A stretch of DNA of 64,000 nt, taken from positions 124,874,920-124,938,919 of the forward strand of contig OY986438.1 of assembly GCA_963920525.1 (NCBI GenBank), given 5' to 3'. How positions within the stretch are numbered: the stretch's first letter is position 1; every line of letters starts with the position of its first letter. Under the pieces are notes generated by a model, which saw only the letters and a list, made by a program, of their open reading frames with translations, was not told where the DNA came from and searched no databases. This stretch comes from Dichetophora obliterata (lineage: Eukaryota > Arthropoda > Insecta > Diptera > Sciomyzidae). The position numbers and the translations under genes are program-made. This document shows, piece by piece, positions 47,754 to 57,799 of the stretch.

Positions 47754-47912
47754 TTTGGAACAATAAAGCTTGTTTATAAGCGTTCCGTAAGGATCACATG
47801 TTAGCTCGCTCTCTCAGCGTCCGCAAATGTTATGAAACGTTAAGTAGAAAAAAAAATATTAATAAGTATAACTTTCCTTTCACAACCTACACAAATTTCA
47901 TGAAAGTCGGTC

Positions 47913-48250
47913 ACCTTGTCTGAAACGTCGTTTGATAACAAATTATGTGGAGAGGTCCTCCCAATTTTAACTGCGCTGCTGGTGTTGCTCAGTGTCATCA
48001 TGCAAAGTCAGATAAGTTCTGCTGGAATACCAAATTTAGACAAGGTGATTCCTTATGGTGCTGTCGAAGGCGGCTTTGCAGTCAATAAAAAGTTGGTGGG
48101 TGCCAATTTATTTGTCTTGGGTCTTCTTCAATATTTGTCGTAATGTGAAGATCTGGTCGATGGTAGACTTTCCAGGTTGGAAGCCACACTAATAAGATCC
48201 AATCAGTTGGCTTACGATGGCTTCAATATTTCACATAAAACGCTCTTAAA
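47913..48250 (-). pseudogene. RTE-like LINE fragment, RT middle
   Basis: It aligns base by base with 55490-55830 of the intact copy. The plus-strand text CACCTTGTCTGAAAC, GAGAGGTCCT, GTTGCTCAGTGTCATC, GGAATACCAAATT and GAAGCCACACT all recur. The region encodes RT between the fingers and the RQGDSLS motif. Small deletions disrupt the frame. Confidence 0.85.
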
Positions 48251-48401
48251 AAAAAGACATAGTTTCGATAGTATCGTAAATTTAGACGTAGAATTCCTTT
48301 TAATACAGTAATAGAGAAAAATTCTGGGTTTTTTCATGTATATTCTTCAAAACTTTTTTTAAAGTATTTCATCTTTTAAATACAAATTATTCAAAAACAA
48401 A

Positions 48402-48473
48402 TTTGTTGTTGTTGTCCTTCTTTAAACTTACCTGATCTTAAAAGCTCACAATTAAATTCATGTAAAATTTGTT
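48402..48473. repeat. Partial MITE end, same family as 29259-29868
   Basis: GTTGTTGTTGTCCTTC, AAACTTACCTGATCTTAAAA and GCTCACAATTAAATTCATGT match the right terminus of the foldback at 29259-29868. The opposite end was not found, so it is a truncated copy. Confidence 0.7.
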
Positions 48474-48830
48474 TTGTTTTATAAAAAGTTTTCGTTTGAT
48501 ATTTATGGTGATGGATTTGTTGTTCTTTTTCATTTGATTTTTTGGTTAAAACTAAATGTAATTCAAAGTTATGTTTAATTAATGGAAATAAATATGGGTA
48601 AATTTGAATTATTTATTTTTCCTGTAGTAAAGAGCATATACATATGTGTTTATTTTAAAAGTAATTTAAAATTAAAATTTTAGTTAACAAAATAAATTTT
48701 TAACATGGAAAGAATATAATGCATAATAAAAATAGTTCGAATTTCTTATGGTATTTAAAAAATAGATGTAGTTTTTAAAGCACAACGCATGCTTAGTAAC
48801 GCATGCGCAAATTTGCGTAGTAGTATACAT

Positions 48831-50580
48831 AGTAGGGAGTCCAATCCCGGAAGCTTTTCTCGATCCCGGGATTATTGGGATTGAAAGTCTCAATCCCGGA
48901 ATCCCGGGATTAGTTCGGGATTGAAAATTTCAAGAAGTAAATAATTCAAAACGTTTTTAACACAATTTTTTGTTACTTGAAAAAATTTAAATTAATTCAT
49001 TTATAAAGCAACAAAAACAATAAAAAACACATTAAGGATATTCACAATTGCGTGGTTTTCAGTGTAGTTAAAAAACACCGTGGTGCTGTACCACACTTTA
49101 TCGAGCGGTTTTTATATTTTTTCTTGTTTTACATGAAATCTCTAAAAACCAAAAGTGTGGTAGTTATAAATAGCCCAATAATATGTTTAACGAACGCGGT
49201 TTTTTAAGTTCCATAAACAACTGATGGGTTGCCAGTTATTTTCTGATTGCAAAAATGGAAGAAGCTCAAAATGCAAGTTTAACTTGTTTATGCCATATAT
49301 CAAATTGAATAGTTAATTTATATGCATAGTAACAAAAAGTTATAGTGAGAGGTTCATAACCACAAATTCTTTTTTAAAGGGTGCTCATATTGTGATTTTC
49401 AACTGCTATACCACACAATTGTGAATACCCTTATTGCTAATAAACACAAAAAAAATAAATAATATTAATGACTAGCACATCGTATTAATTTATCAATTTC
49501 AGTGGATTTACTTAATATATTGGACACGTCAGAACGAAATTTTATATGTATTTATTATGCAAAGCTTTTTTTAAAACAAATCTATGAAATCTATGGCTCT
49601 ATAAAAAAGGATGAACTAACATGATAAAAATAAATTTAGAGATATATTTGACATTAATTTCAGTTGGATTTTCATTTCTGTGGTGAAGAAAAGCAAAAAA
49701 AAATTTTTGGCCTATTTTTTAAGAAAAACTCAATCAGACAAAGATCAAATTTATGTTTTTTTATCTTTTTATAACTTACATGATAAGAGTATTAGGAGGG
49801 TTTAAAAACAAAGATCTTGGGGGATAAAAAACCTTTAAAAGATTAAAAAAAGACTTTGTGCCGAACAGCTTGTTGTACAACGAAAGTAGCACAGGTTTAA
49901 ACGAAAGGTGTGTTGTTTTCATCTTTTAAAGACCTAAATGATAGGAATATGAGCTCAAAAAATTATTTTGTTCTTAGTTTAGCCTAGCCATTGATAGGGT
50001 TAAGGATTAAAAAAATATAAAAAAACAGAACAGTTTAAGGTATTATGATATAAATGTTACACTTTTTTTTGTTCACCGTCTTCATGGTTTTATGGTTTTT
50101 TTTTTAAGGCAAATTATAGTTGGAAAAGACTTTTTCAATTTAATTTGTTGTTTTAATTATTTTTAAAGTAATACATTAAGCAGATCAACTCGTTTCGTTT
50201 TTATTGGAGATTTTTTTTCTATTATTATTACCAATATAACCCACTGATGAGAAGCACAGTACTGATTCTATGCTAGTTGGAAAAATAGTTGTACAATAGT
50301 CGTAAGCAATTTGTAAGTTTCGATCGCGATTGCCTTCACCATAAAACAAAATTATTTCCTAAGTCAGAATATCTGACAATTTTTAAATACATAGCTATCT
50401 TCCCGATGTTGCAAATTCTTGTAAAACTTTGCAAAGTCTTTGTTCCAGTGATTCACACTCATCGTCCTAACAATCTTTTTCAGCCTCAATAAAAGTTTTT
50501 TCTAATTCTATATTCAAGACAATCCCGGAATTTAAAAGGGCTTAAGTCGTCCGGGATCCCGGGATAATAGTAGTACACTT
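48831..50580. mobile_element. Second CCCGGGAT-rich hAT-like repeat
   Basis: The left part (TAGGGAGTCCAATCCCGG, then several CCCGGGATT/AATCCCGG words to about 48930) and the right part (CAATCCCGGAATTT, CGGGATCCCGGGATAAT, 50520-50570) use the same vocabulary as 8463-11462. Between them are a MITE (49034-49432) and AT-rich DNA. The right terminus does not preserve the expected CATCCCTA end, so boundaries are approximate. Confidence 0.5.
49034..49432. mobile_element. MITE with AAGGGTATTCACAATTG ends
   Basis: AAGGATATTCACAATTGCGT on the left and, reversed, AAGGGTATTCACAATTGTGT on the right form inverted termini about 400 bp apart; TGG and nearby bases extend the match. It shares the outer GGGTATTCAC motif with the elements at 3994 and 6937. 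No clear target duplication. Confidence 0.7.
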
Positions 50581-50766
50581 TTTTGTTGCCACATACTGGC
50601 TCTCTAGCTACATGCATCTGTATTCTCTATTGCATTACAACCCAACAAGCCATGAATGTTACTGTGCCAGCTAAACGGTACTGAAAACGGCAACGTCTGA
50701 TTTGCTGGTTACGACATGTTTTTGTACCTTTAAGCCATTCCTTATATAATTGTAAAATCCTTTTTT

Positions 50767-51046
50767 ATTATGTTGACTTTATATGATTTAAATACAAATT
50801 CTATATGTTTGATAGTTTAAATCATACTTGATTTTAAATACAAATTCTAGTTGTTTGATAGTTTAAAATCGTTTATTGAGCTTAAGGTCAAAGTTAAGAA
50901 CAATTAATTGTTCTAACGAATCTTTCCAAAGAAACAACAACAAAGTTTTTTCAATGTGAAAAGGATTTAAAATCAAGTATGATTTAAACTATCAAACATT
51001 TAGAATTTGTATTTAAATCATATAAAGTCAACATAATAAATAACAA
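50767..51046. mobile_element. 280-bp foldback with long near-perfect arms
   Basis: TTTATTATGTTGACTTTATA with the following 55 bases on the left, and ATATAAAGTCAACATAATAAA on the right, form inverted arms of about 75 bp with few mismatches (also sharing TTTGATAGTTTAAATCATAC). A second, shorter direct copy of the ATACAAATTCTA-GTTTGATAGTTTAAA part lies at 50834-50869. No open frame. Confidence 0.85.
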
Positions 51047-52922
51047 CGTCCTTTTTTATATTTATCAAGAATCGAATTGAAATTTATGTCATATTCGCTT
51101 GATGTGTCGTTTGTTCTTGTCTTTTTTCCCTTAAAGATAGAAAATCAACAGTAATATACAACTTAATGAATGGTACGCTTATATGAAACACGCAATGCAT
51201 AGTTTGCTGACAACAAAACGGTCCGCTTCAGTGCTTTTAAAAGTACACACCGTTTTCAACCGAGCCGATTGGCTATCTGGGAAACGAAAGAAATGAAAGC
51301 AACTGATGTATATTTATATATGAATGTTTTACATACATATTAATCAAAAACAACAACAACAAAAGCAGCACAACACGAACGACGTGATTGCGAACCAAAC
51401 AAGCAAACACAACAACAACAACAACCTTAAAAACAGCATAAGCAGCTACTGCAGCTAAGCAGCTTGTGCATTTCTCATACGAATATATGAATTTTTAATC
51501 TTCTTAGATTTTGCTATATTATTATATATTCGTTTTATTCCCACTAAATTTGATATTTTGGCATTTTTTTTCTTTGTACGATGAATATTAAATGCTGAAG
51601 GTATACCCAAAGTGTCAAATATCACTTTGAAAAAATTTATGAAAGTGACCACGCTGTAAGACGTAATTCTACGTCAAAAGGACCTTATATGCGATATTTC
51701 ATTTTATGTGACCCGAGAAGTCATGCAAACTAAAACAACCAAAATTTATTTTAATATTTGCGGTAGTAAGTTAATTTCATAGTACAATATATAAGTGAAA
51801 GAATAGTGATTTGTATAGTGCAAAAGTGGGCAGTTTTGCAAAAGGGGGCGAGATATTTTAAATTTATCAACACTGTTTTTTCAGATTTTTTTCAAAATTT
51901 TTATGTTGTCACAACAATTTTAAGGAAAAAAAAATAGTAAAAATAGCATTCTTTGAAATAAGTCAATTGCTAAAATAAATAACTTGCTTTAATTTACAAA
52001 AAACTTTGTAGAATAAAAACTCCCTGTTGCAGCAATTTTTTTTATGATACGACTAAAAACATCGTATAATATTTTTTTATTATTACTATTATAACTATTA
52101 TAACAAATCTTTATTATTGAACATTAAAACAAATTTTAATTTCTAAGTCATGGTTGACTAATTTTCAAACATAAACAAATAACTCAAATAAAAACAAAAA
52201 ACTTTAATTTTGTAGTCATACTCAAAGAAAGAAAAAAAAAACACTTCAGATTTTCCGTATTTCAATTGTTCAATTAAAATGTTGCAGCTTCTTAGATTTA
52301 ATCAAACCTTACACTATTCTAGAGCAACAAGATAAATAAAAACAACTGACAACCAAGAGGCAACATCGAATTGCATCGAAGTTTTTCTTCTTCAATTTCA
52401 TGCAATCAATATTGCAGCTGTCAGAAAACGGCCTCTCGAACAATTGTTCAGTTCTCATGCGCCACACGTGGTTGCTGACAGCAACTCAGCCTTCGAAATT
52501 GCTACTCCTATCTTTGAAAATTCAGCAAATTCAGTTGTTCCAGCAACACTAGTGTGAAGGTGCTTGGTGCTAACCGGAGGCTGGGCCTAATTGAATTGTC
52601 AACTGGAAAAGTTTTCCGGACAGCAGATCAGAGCAATTATTTGGCTGCTTGCTAGGTAGTAGACAATGACGTGAAGTTGCTTGTTAGTCGAAGGTTGCTG
52701 GGTTGTTTGGTTGTTGGCTGCTGAATCTAGTAAATCTGGTGTGTGGTGAATGTGTGCGTGCTGCTTAATAGCTTTGAGTGACGTTTCCATTTAGCTGTCG
52801 ATGCATGTGCCTCTCCGTTTTATCAAGCGGCCAATTTGTACATTTTTGTTATTGTTGTCACCTTCACCTTCTATCACCAATATTGTCAACTAGTTTGTAA
52901 CACAATAACGACATTAACCATG

Positions 52923-52945
52923 TGTTTTTTTTCTTCTCTTTGCAG
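52923..52945 (+). promoter_or_regulatory. 3' splice site before the LRR exon
   Basis: A run of pyrimidines (TTTTTTTTCTTCTCTTTGCAG) ends in CAG at 52943-52945. The reading frame of the LRRCT domain begins two bases later, so the intron interrupts a codon after its first base (phase 1). ACATTAACC at about 52912 is a plausible branch region. Confidence 0.75.
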
Positions 52946-53868
52946 ATAATAAATTCATTTGCGACTGTCGCTTACAATGGATTTTTGATCTACGCAATCG
53001 CACACGCAATCTACAGCTTAAGGAATCACTCGAGGAGATAGTATGCACCTTGCACATGGATCCCAAAACAACTTCAGCAACGTCATCGTCCAGCAATTTT
53101 GTTAAGCCCATGATGCTGGACAATGAAGTTGGCAACAGTATTGTTGGTGCGGATGGAGCTGTGGGTGGTGCAGCTGCTGCCGGCTTGCCTAAACGCACAC
53201 GGGCACGTGGCTCAAATCGACGTCAAAACGAGAGAAAACGTCAAAGTCAAACATTCTCCATGGGCGTGGGCAGCACACCCATCGATGCAAGTGATTCGAA
53301 ATTGGACAGCAGTGACGACACAGGTGACAACAAGAACAACAACAACAATAACTATTCCGACAAAAAAACCAACGCACGTAGTCGAACCATGCGTGAGTTC
53401 AAGCAAGGTTCTGTAGCTGTAGCGGGCACTGGTACTGTTCTAGGTACAGGTGCTGCTGCGGAATACTATGAGGACGATGCCACACTATTTGCACAATCGC
53501 ATGAGTTTGAGGATGGCCTGGACTTTATGAAGGAGCCAGCCATCTACATGCATCAAGGCCAAGGCATCAGCACGGCGCTAGTGTCGCAGGAGCTGTCAGT
53601 ATCGAAGGAGGTAGCTGGCATTGACGGCGACATTGTGGTCAAATTGCTGTCATTGTGTCCCACAGACTTGCCATGCTCGGGCGAGCTGAGTGATCCCACT
53701 GAATTACCGCTGTCACGTGAATCGATTGGCATGGACGTGCGCAGTCCACTGTTGACTTCAGGAGGCATCGGAGTTTGTAGCCACTTGAGTTGCTCGCTTA
53801 TGCTGGGCATCGTCGCAATGACGGCAATCATCATGGCGACAAGAAACTGTTGTGTGCTCAGCTTTTAA
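52946..53868 (+). CDS. Terminal exon of an extracellular leucine-rich-repeat protein
   Basis: The exon adds 306 residues. Residues 1-33 are a leucine-rich-repeat C-terminal cap (LRRCT): NKFICDCRLQWIF...IVC, with Cys5, Cys7, Trp11 and Cys33 and a glycosylation site NRT at 17-19. Only three of the usual four cap cysteines are visible. Residues 34-278 are low-complexity and polar, with SATSSSS, a basic RTRARGSNRRQNERKRQ stretch, an Asn run and an acidic YYEDD patch. The last 28 residues contain a hydrophobic stretch (LMLGIVAMTAIIMA) followed by TRNCCVLSF, fitting a GPI signal or a membrane anchor. The LRRs must lie on upstream exons not seen here. Fly LRR adhesion proteins such as Connectin or Fish-lips are candidates, but the identity is not proven. 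Confidence 0.85.
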
Positions 53869-54178
53869 GCCAGCAATTTGCCCTTATTGACGTAGTGTTG
53901 AATAAAACAATTTTTTTTGTATCCTTTTATTTAATAACCTATATCTGGGCATTGCCAGTTTTACTAACTTGTGATTTTTAGACATGTATATAGATTGTAA
54001 AAAATGCCGTTAGTTAAGGGCAAGTGTCTTAAGTTCTTTAGGCATAAGTAATCTGTATAGTTTAAGAGTAGTTTTATTAAACAATACGATCTCATTTCTC
54101 TAAAGTTGTAAGCACCTTATTTAAAAAAAAAAATACGCATGGTTTTTGGTTAAAAGCAAAGTTTATTTTTTTAATTCT
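53869..54178 (+). other. Start of the 3' UTR of the LRR gene
   Basis: Sequence after the TAA stop. An AATAAA hexamer lies only 33 bases downstream (53901-53906) and a GT/T-rich stretch follows, so a short 3' end is possible. The texture continues without a break to the LINE insertion, and longer transcripts are equally plausible. Confidence 0.5.
53901..53906 (+). terminator. AATAAA polyadenylation signal candidate
   Basis: First canonical hexamer after the stop codon, followed by a T-rich run at 53911-53918. Other AATAAA words occur further downstream (for example near 56452), so the site used cannot be chosen from sequence. Confidence 0.4.
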
Positions 54179-54560
54179 AAATATGTATTCAATCAATATT
54201 TTATCAAGAACCAACTATAGGGGCTTTTGTAAAAAAATTTAAAAGAATTGAAATACTCTCCAACGAGCTTGATTGCATTAAAATTAAATATTTCTAGTTC
54301 ATAAGCTAAAGAAAAATAACAATTGTACATAAAAACCACAACTTATTATATAATTCCGTGGTAATACAGTGTAAATATTAAACTACAAAATACACAAGCC
54401 ATATATTTGCATAACTTGAAAAACTTTAAAACCGCGTTAAGATTGCAGTCGTAAGTTTAGAGTATATCAAGTTTTTCTTCAACATTCCATACAACAACAG
54501 ACCTGTTACTCTTCTCTAAACAAGCAAAACGAATAATTTACTATATAACTAACAATAATA
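54179..54560. repeat. 382-bp direct repeat, left copy
   Basis: This block, from AAATATGTATTCAATCAATA to ATAACTAACAATAATA, recurs at 55925-56306 with the same length and no difference seen on reading through. It lies directly against the 3' end of the RTE-like LINE. One copy must be the original target sequence in the 3' UTR. Confidence 0.95.
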
Positions 54561-55924
54561 CTTACTTACTTACTTACTTAGTTGGCGCTACAACCGTATG
54601 TCGGTCTTGGCCTCATCTAAGAATTTGCGCCAGCCATTTCTGTCTTTCGCTTGCTGGCGCCAGTTGGAAATTCCAAGCTTCGTCAGGTTGTCCTCTACTT
54701 GGTCTTTCCAACGAAGATGCGGTCGTCCTCTTCTGCGTTGACCGCCGCTGGGTACCGAATCGAATGTTTTCTTCACTGGAGCATCGTCTTTCATGCGCTG
54801 AACATGACCAAGCCAGCGAAGCCGCTCGATTTTAATGCGCTTGACTATGTCGATGTCAGCGTACAGCTCATACAGTTCATCATTCCACCGTATTCGGTAC
54901 TCGCCATTGACGCAGATTGGTCCGTAGATCTTACGAAGAATCTTTCTCTCGAATGCTCCTAAAGTCTTTTCATCTAAACTGCTCAACGTCCAGGTTTGTG
55001 ATGCGTAAAGTAGGACGGGCATGATGAGCGATTTATAGAGCGTGATTTTCGTTCGTCGAGAGAGAGCTCTGCTTCTCAATTGCCTACTGAGCCCAAAGTA
55101 ACACCTGTTGGCAAGAGTTATTCTTCGTTTGATCTCAATGCTGATGTCGTTGGTAGAATTAATGCTGGATCCCAGATAAACGAAGTTCTTCACAACCTCG
55201 AAGGAGGTATTGTCAACAGTAACGTGGGTTCCAAGACGCTGGGACTGTTTGTTTGTTGACACTAAGTATTTCGTCTTGTCTGCATTCACTGCCAGACCCA
55301 TTCGACTTGACTCTCTTTCTAATCTGGAAAATGCTGCACTGACTTCGCGCGTATTATGGCCAATGATATCGATGTCATCAGCATACGCAAGCAGCATAAC
55401 ACTCTTGTAGAATATTGTGCCACTACGTCTCAGATCAGCAGCTCGGATGATCTTTTCCATCATTAGGTTGAAAAAGTCGCACGATAAGGAATCACCTTGT
55501 CTGAAACCTCGTTTGGTAATAAATGGTGGGGAGAGGTCCTTCCCGATTTTAACTTCGCTGCTGGTGTTGCTCAGTGTCATCCTGCAAAGTCGTATTAGTT
55601 TTGCAGGAATACCAAATTCAGACATGGTGGAGTACAGGTGCTTCCTTATTGGGCTGTCGAAGGCGGCTTTGTAGTCGACAAAAAGATGGTGGGTGTCGAC
55701 TTGTTTTTCTTGAGTCTTCTCCAAGATTTGTCGTAGCGTGAAAATCTGGTCGATGGTGGACTTTCCAGGTCTGAAGCCACACTGATAAGGTCCGATCAGT
55801 TCGTTTACAATGGGCTTCAATCTTTCACATAAAACGCTCGACAGGACCTTATATGCGATATTAAGAAGGCTTATCCCACGGTAATTGGCACAGATAGTGG
55901 GATCGCCTTTCTTGTGGATTGGGC
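54561..55924 (-). mobile_element. RTE-like LINE insertion, 5' truncated
   Basis: The 1364-bp insertion ends, in its own orientation, with four or five AAGT units. A short tandem-repeat 3' tail in place of poly(A) is usual for RTE-type elements. Its 5' end falls at the start of the RT (CPIHKKGD region), so the endonuclease is missing. The element sits between two identical 382-bp repeats. Related, older fragments are at 43240-44205 and 47913-48250. Confidence 0.9.
54588..55922 (-). CDS. RTE-like reverse transcriptase, open but 5' truncated
   Basis: An uninterrupted frame of 444 codons. It begins PIHKKGDPTICANYRGISLL (RT fingers), then CGFRPGKSTIDQIFTLRQ, LFVDYKAAFDS with the first catalytic Asp, RGFRQGDSLSCDFFNLMMEK, and AYADDIDIIG with the catalytic pair. 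The thumb FVYLGSSINS follows, then the C-terminal region with YGPICVNGEYRIRW, RLRWLGHVQRMKDDAPVKK and GRPHLRWKDQVEDNL. All RT catalytic aspartates are present. No in-frame start belongs to the element, and the N-terminal endonuclease is absent, so the insert cannot move alone. The intact frame suggests recent insertion. Assignment to the RTE clade is from motif style. Confidence 0.9.
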   Translation of the reverse strand, partial: PIHKKGDPTICANYRGISLLNIAYKVLSSVLCERLKPIVNELIGPYQCGFRPGKSTIDQIFTLRQILEKTQEKQVDTHHLFVDYKAAFDSPIRKHLYSTMSEFGIPAKLIRLCRMTLSNTSSEVKIGKDLSPPFITKRGFRQGDSLSCDFFNLMMEKIIRAADLRRSGTIFYKSVMLLAYADDIDIIGHNTREVSAAFSRLERESSRMGLAVNADKTKYLVSTNKQSQRLGTHVTVDNTSFEVVKNFVYLGSSINSTNDISIEIKRRITLANRCYFGLSRQLRSRALSRRTKITLYKSLIMPVLLYASQTWTLSSLDEKTLGAFERKILRKIYGPICVNGEYRIRWNDELYELYADIDIVKRIKIERLRWLGHVQRMKDDAPVKKTFDSVPSGGQRRRGRPHLRWKDQVEDNLTKLGISNWRQQAKDRNGWRKFLDEAKTDIRL

Positions 55925-56306
55925 AAATATGTATTCAATCAATATTTTATCAAGAACCAACTATAGGGGCTTTTGTAAAAAAATTTAAAAGAATTGAAAT
56001 ACTCTCCAACGAGCTTGATTGCATTAAAATTAAATATTTCTAGTTCATAAGCTAAAGAAAAATAACAATTGTACATAAAAACCACAACTTATTATATAAT
56101 TCCGTGGTAATACAGTGTAAATATTAAACTACAAAATACACAAGCCATATATTTGCATAACTTGAAAAACTTTAAAACCGCGTTAAGATTGCAGTCGTAA
56201 GTTTAGAGTATATCAAGTTTTTCTTCAACATTCCATACAACAACAGACCTGTTACTCTTCTCTAAACAAGCAAAACGAATAATTTACTATATAACTAACA
56301 ATAATA
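55925..56306. repeat. 382-bp direct repeat, right copy
   Basis: Same sequence as 54179-54560. On the right it runs on into further ATA units and unique sequence, whereas the left copy stops at the LINE tail. This makes the right copy continuous with downstream DNA, and the left copy continuous with upstream DNA, as expected for a target-site duplication. Confidence 0.95.
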
Positions 56307-57371
56307 ATAATAATAATATTGACAAGAAAAACAAACTACGTAAATGTAGCTATAAAGCCAATCCTCCGATTCAAATGTGTTTCAGCATGCATTAATAACT
56401 CTTTCAAAAGCTAACACATAAAGAACTATACAACTTTTATCATATATTGTAAATAAACCAGTATAAGATTTAGGTACGTGGTTATTTCATGTCTATTTAT
56501 GTTTGTACATGTATTTTCGACGTAATTGTACCGAACTTGTTAAAATATTATTGCTAACTTGTATGATATTTAATAACAAGAGTACTCGTAGTGTTAGTGT
56601 AACACTAAAAAAAATTAAACAAAATAAAAACCCACTAGTTTAAATATGTTCCAAAACTAAATGAAAGATTTACAAAACAAAAAAAAAAAAATTAATTTTA
56701 TTTGTAATATATGTATTCTTCATATTTTTTTTATAAAAGCAAGGACAGGCTTGTATAAAAAAGAAAAACGAAAATAGAATACCGTTATTTTTACAACAGA
56801 AACCTACAAGACACTCAATTTAAATTTACTATTTACTGATTGGGTGGGATAAAATGTTAAAATAAGACAGTAAGCGACTTATAGCTAAAAAGAAAACTAC
56901 ACACTTTATTTCATCATTCACTACAGACCATTTAATTCAATTTAAAATTCAATAGTTAAATTTGAAAAGGGTACATCCCTGATCTAGAAAATGTTCAGGA
57001 AATACAAAAACTCAACTATGCTAAGTATTCAACTATGCAAAGATTATATCATTGCAAAAAATTCATATTTAAACTGTCAATTCATACATTTTTTGTGGCT
57101 TTTTAATATTTCAGAAATGTGACCTCTTCGAAATTCATGTATAAAATTTAATAAAATCTTTGGAAAAAAGCAGCAATTTATTTTAATTTATGCAAATGTA
57201 CTGAATTAGGGCTACTTTACATAAATGAATGCGCAAAGTTTTCAATTTCTCCTGTATATGCAAATACTTTAAATAAGTAATATTAAACTTCTAAAATTGC
57301 ATTCAAACTTATATATCTTATTAGAAAAAATACTTTGAACACAAATACTTAAACTGTTTTTCCAACATTAA
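56307..57371. other. AT-rich DNA downstream of the LRR gene
   Basis: Starts with (ATA)n and continues as AT-rich DNA with several A-runs (56680-56692, 56755-56770). It may be distal 3' UTR followed by intergenic DNA. No coding frame. Confidence 0.4.
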
Positions 57372-57525
57372 CCCCCAGATTCAGTATGAGGTCTGGTCAG
57401 ACCGTTCGACTTTCTGAATGTATGCAAATTTTTTTTTAAGAACACAATAAAACAACGAAAAATCCAAAAGAATTGTTTTAGTACTCATACATTTTTCTTT
57501 TTATGTCGTTTCGTGAATGCAACAG

Positions 57526-57549
57526 TATGAGGTCTGGCCAGACCTCATA
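57526..57549. repeat. 24-bp perfect palindrome
   Basis: TATGAGGTCTGG is followed at once by its exact reverse complement CCAGACCTCATA. The same motif appears, less perfectly, at 57383-57401 and 60351-60374, inside both ends of the piggyBac-like element. This suggests a protein-binding site such as a subterminal transposase site. Confidence 0.9.
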
Positions 57550-57799
57550 TAAAAAGTATGGAATTTTTATGGCTCGGTGTCCGTAAACCTAATTTGAGCT
57601 TTAAGGGTGTGTTCGGCCAGTCATGGTATTAAAATTTATTTTTACAACATTGGATGAGCGGTTCTCGAGATATTGCAAAAATAGTGGATCCCCTGTCGCC
57701 CCTACGTTTTCTCATATAAAATCGCTATAGCTTTGGAGTTTTAGATCGCACAGTTTCGGTATTTGACCACAATTTACAAGTTCCGTTTGAATCATAATA

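Larger units (their letters stand above)
46340..47911. mobile_element. Foldback element interrupted by an hAT MITE
   Basis: Left arm (46340-46700) and right arm (47762-47911) share, inverted, TTTCATGAAATTTGTGTA, AAAGTTATACTTATTAATAT, CATAACATTTGCGGACGCTG and AGCGAG(T/C)TA(G/A)CATGTGAT. The hAT MITE at 47091-47753 sits between the arms. On the right the element ends directly against RTE-like LINE sequence (CACCTTGTCTGAAAC), so it apparently inserted in or beside that LINE. Confidence 0.65.
50581..52945. other. Intron-like DNA upstream of the LRR exon
   Basis: Apart from the inverted repeat at 50767-51046 it is unique-looking. The segment 51240-51460 has CAA/CAG words, and 52330-52900 is less AT-rich than most of the window. 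It ends in a pyrimidine-rich tract before the splice acceptor. No upstream coding exon was identified. Confidence 0.45.

Noticed and set aside
53123..53834. Additional genes overlapping the LRR exon on both strands
   Set aside because: They are other-frame readings of the same exon; only one frame continues from the splice acceptor through the LRRCT motif.
53901..53906. Definite end of the LRR transcript
   Set aside because: The hexamer is only 33 bases after the stop and other signals exist downstream; sequence alone cannot choose.
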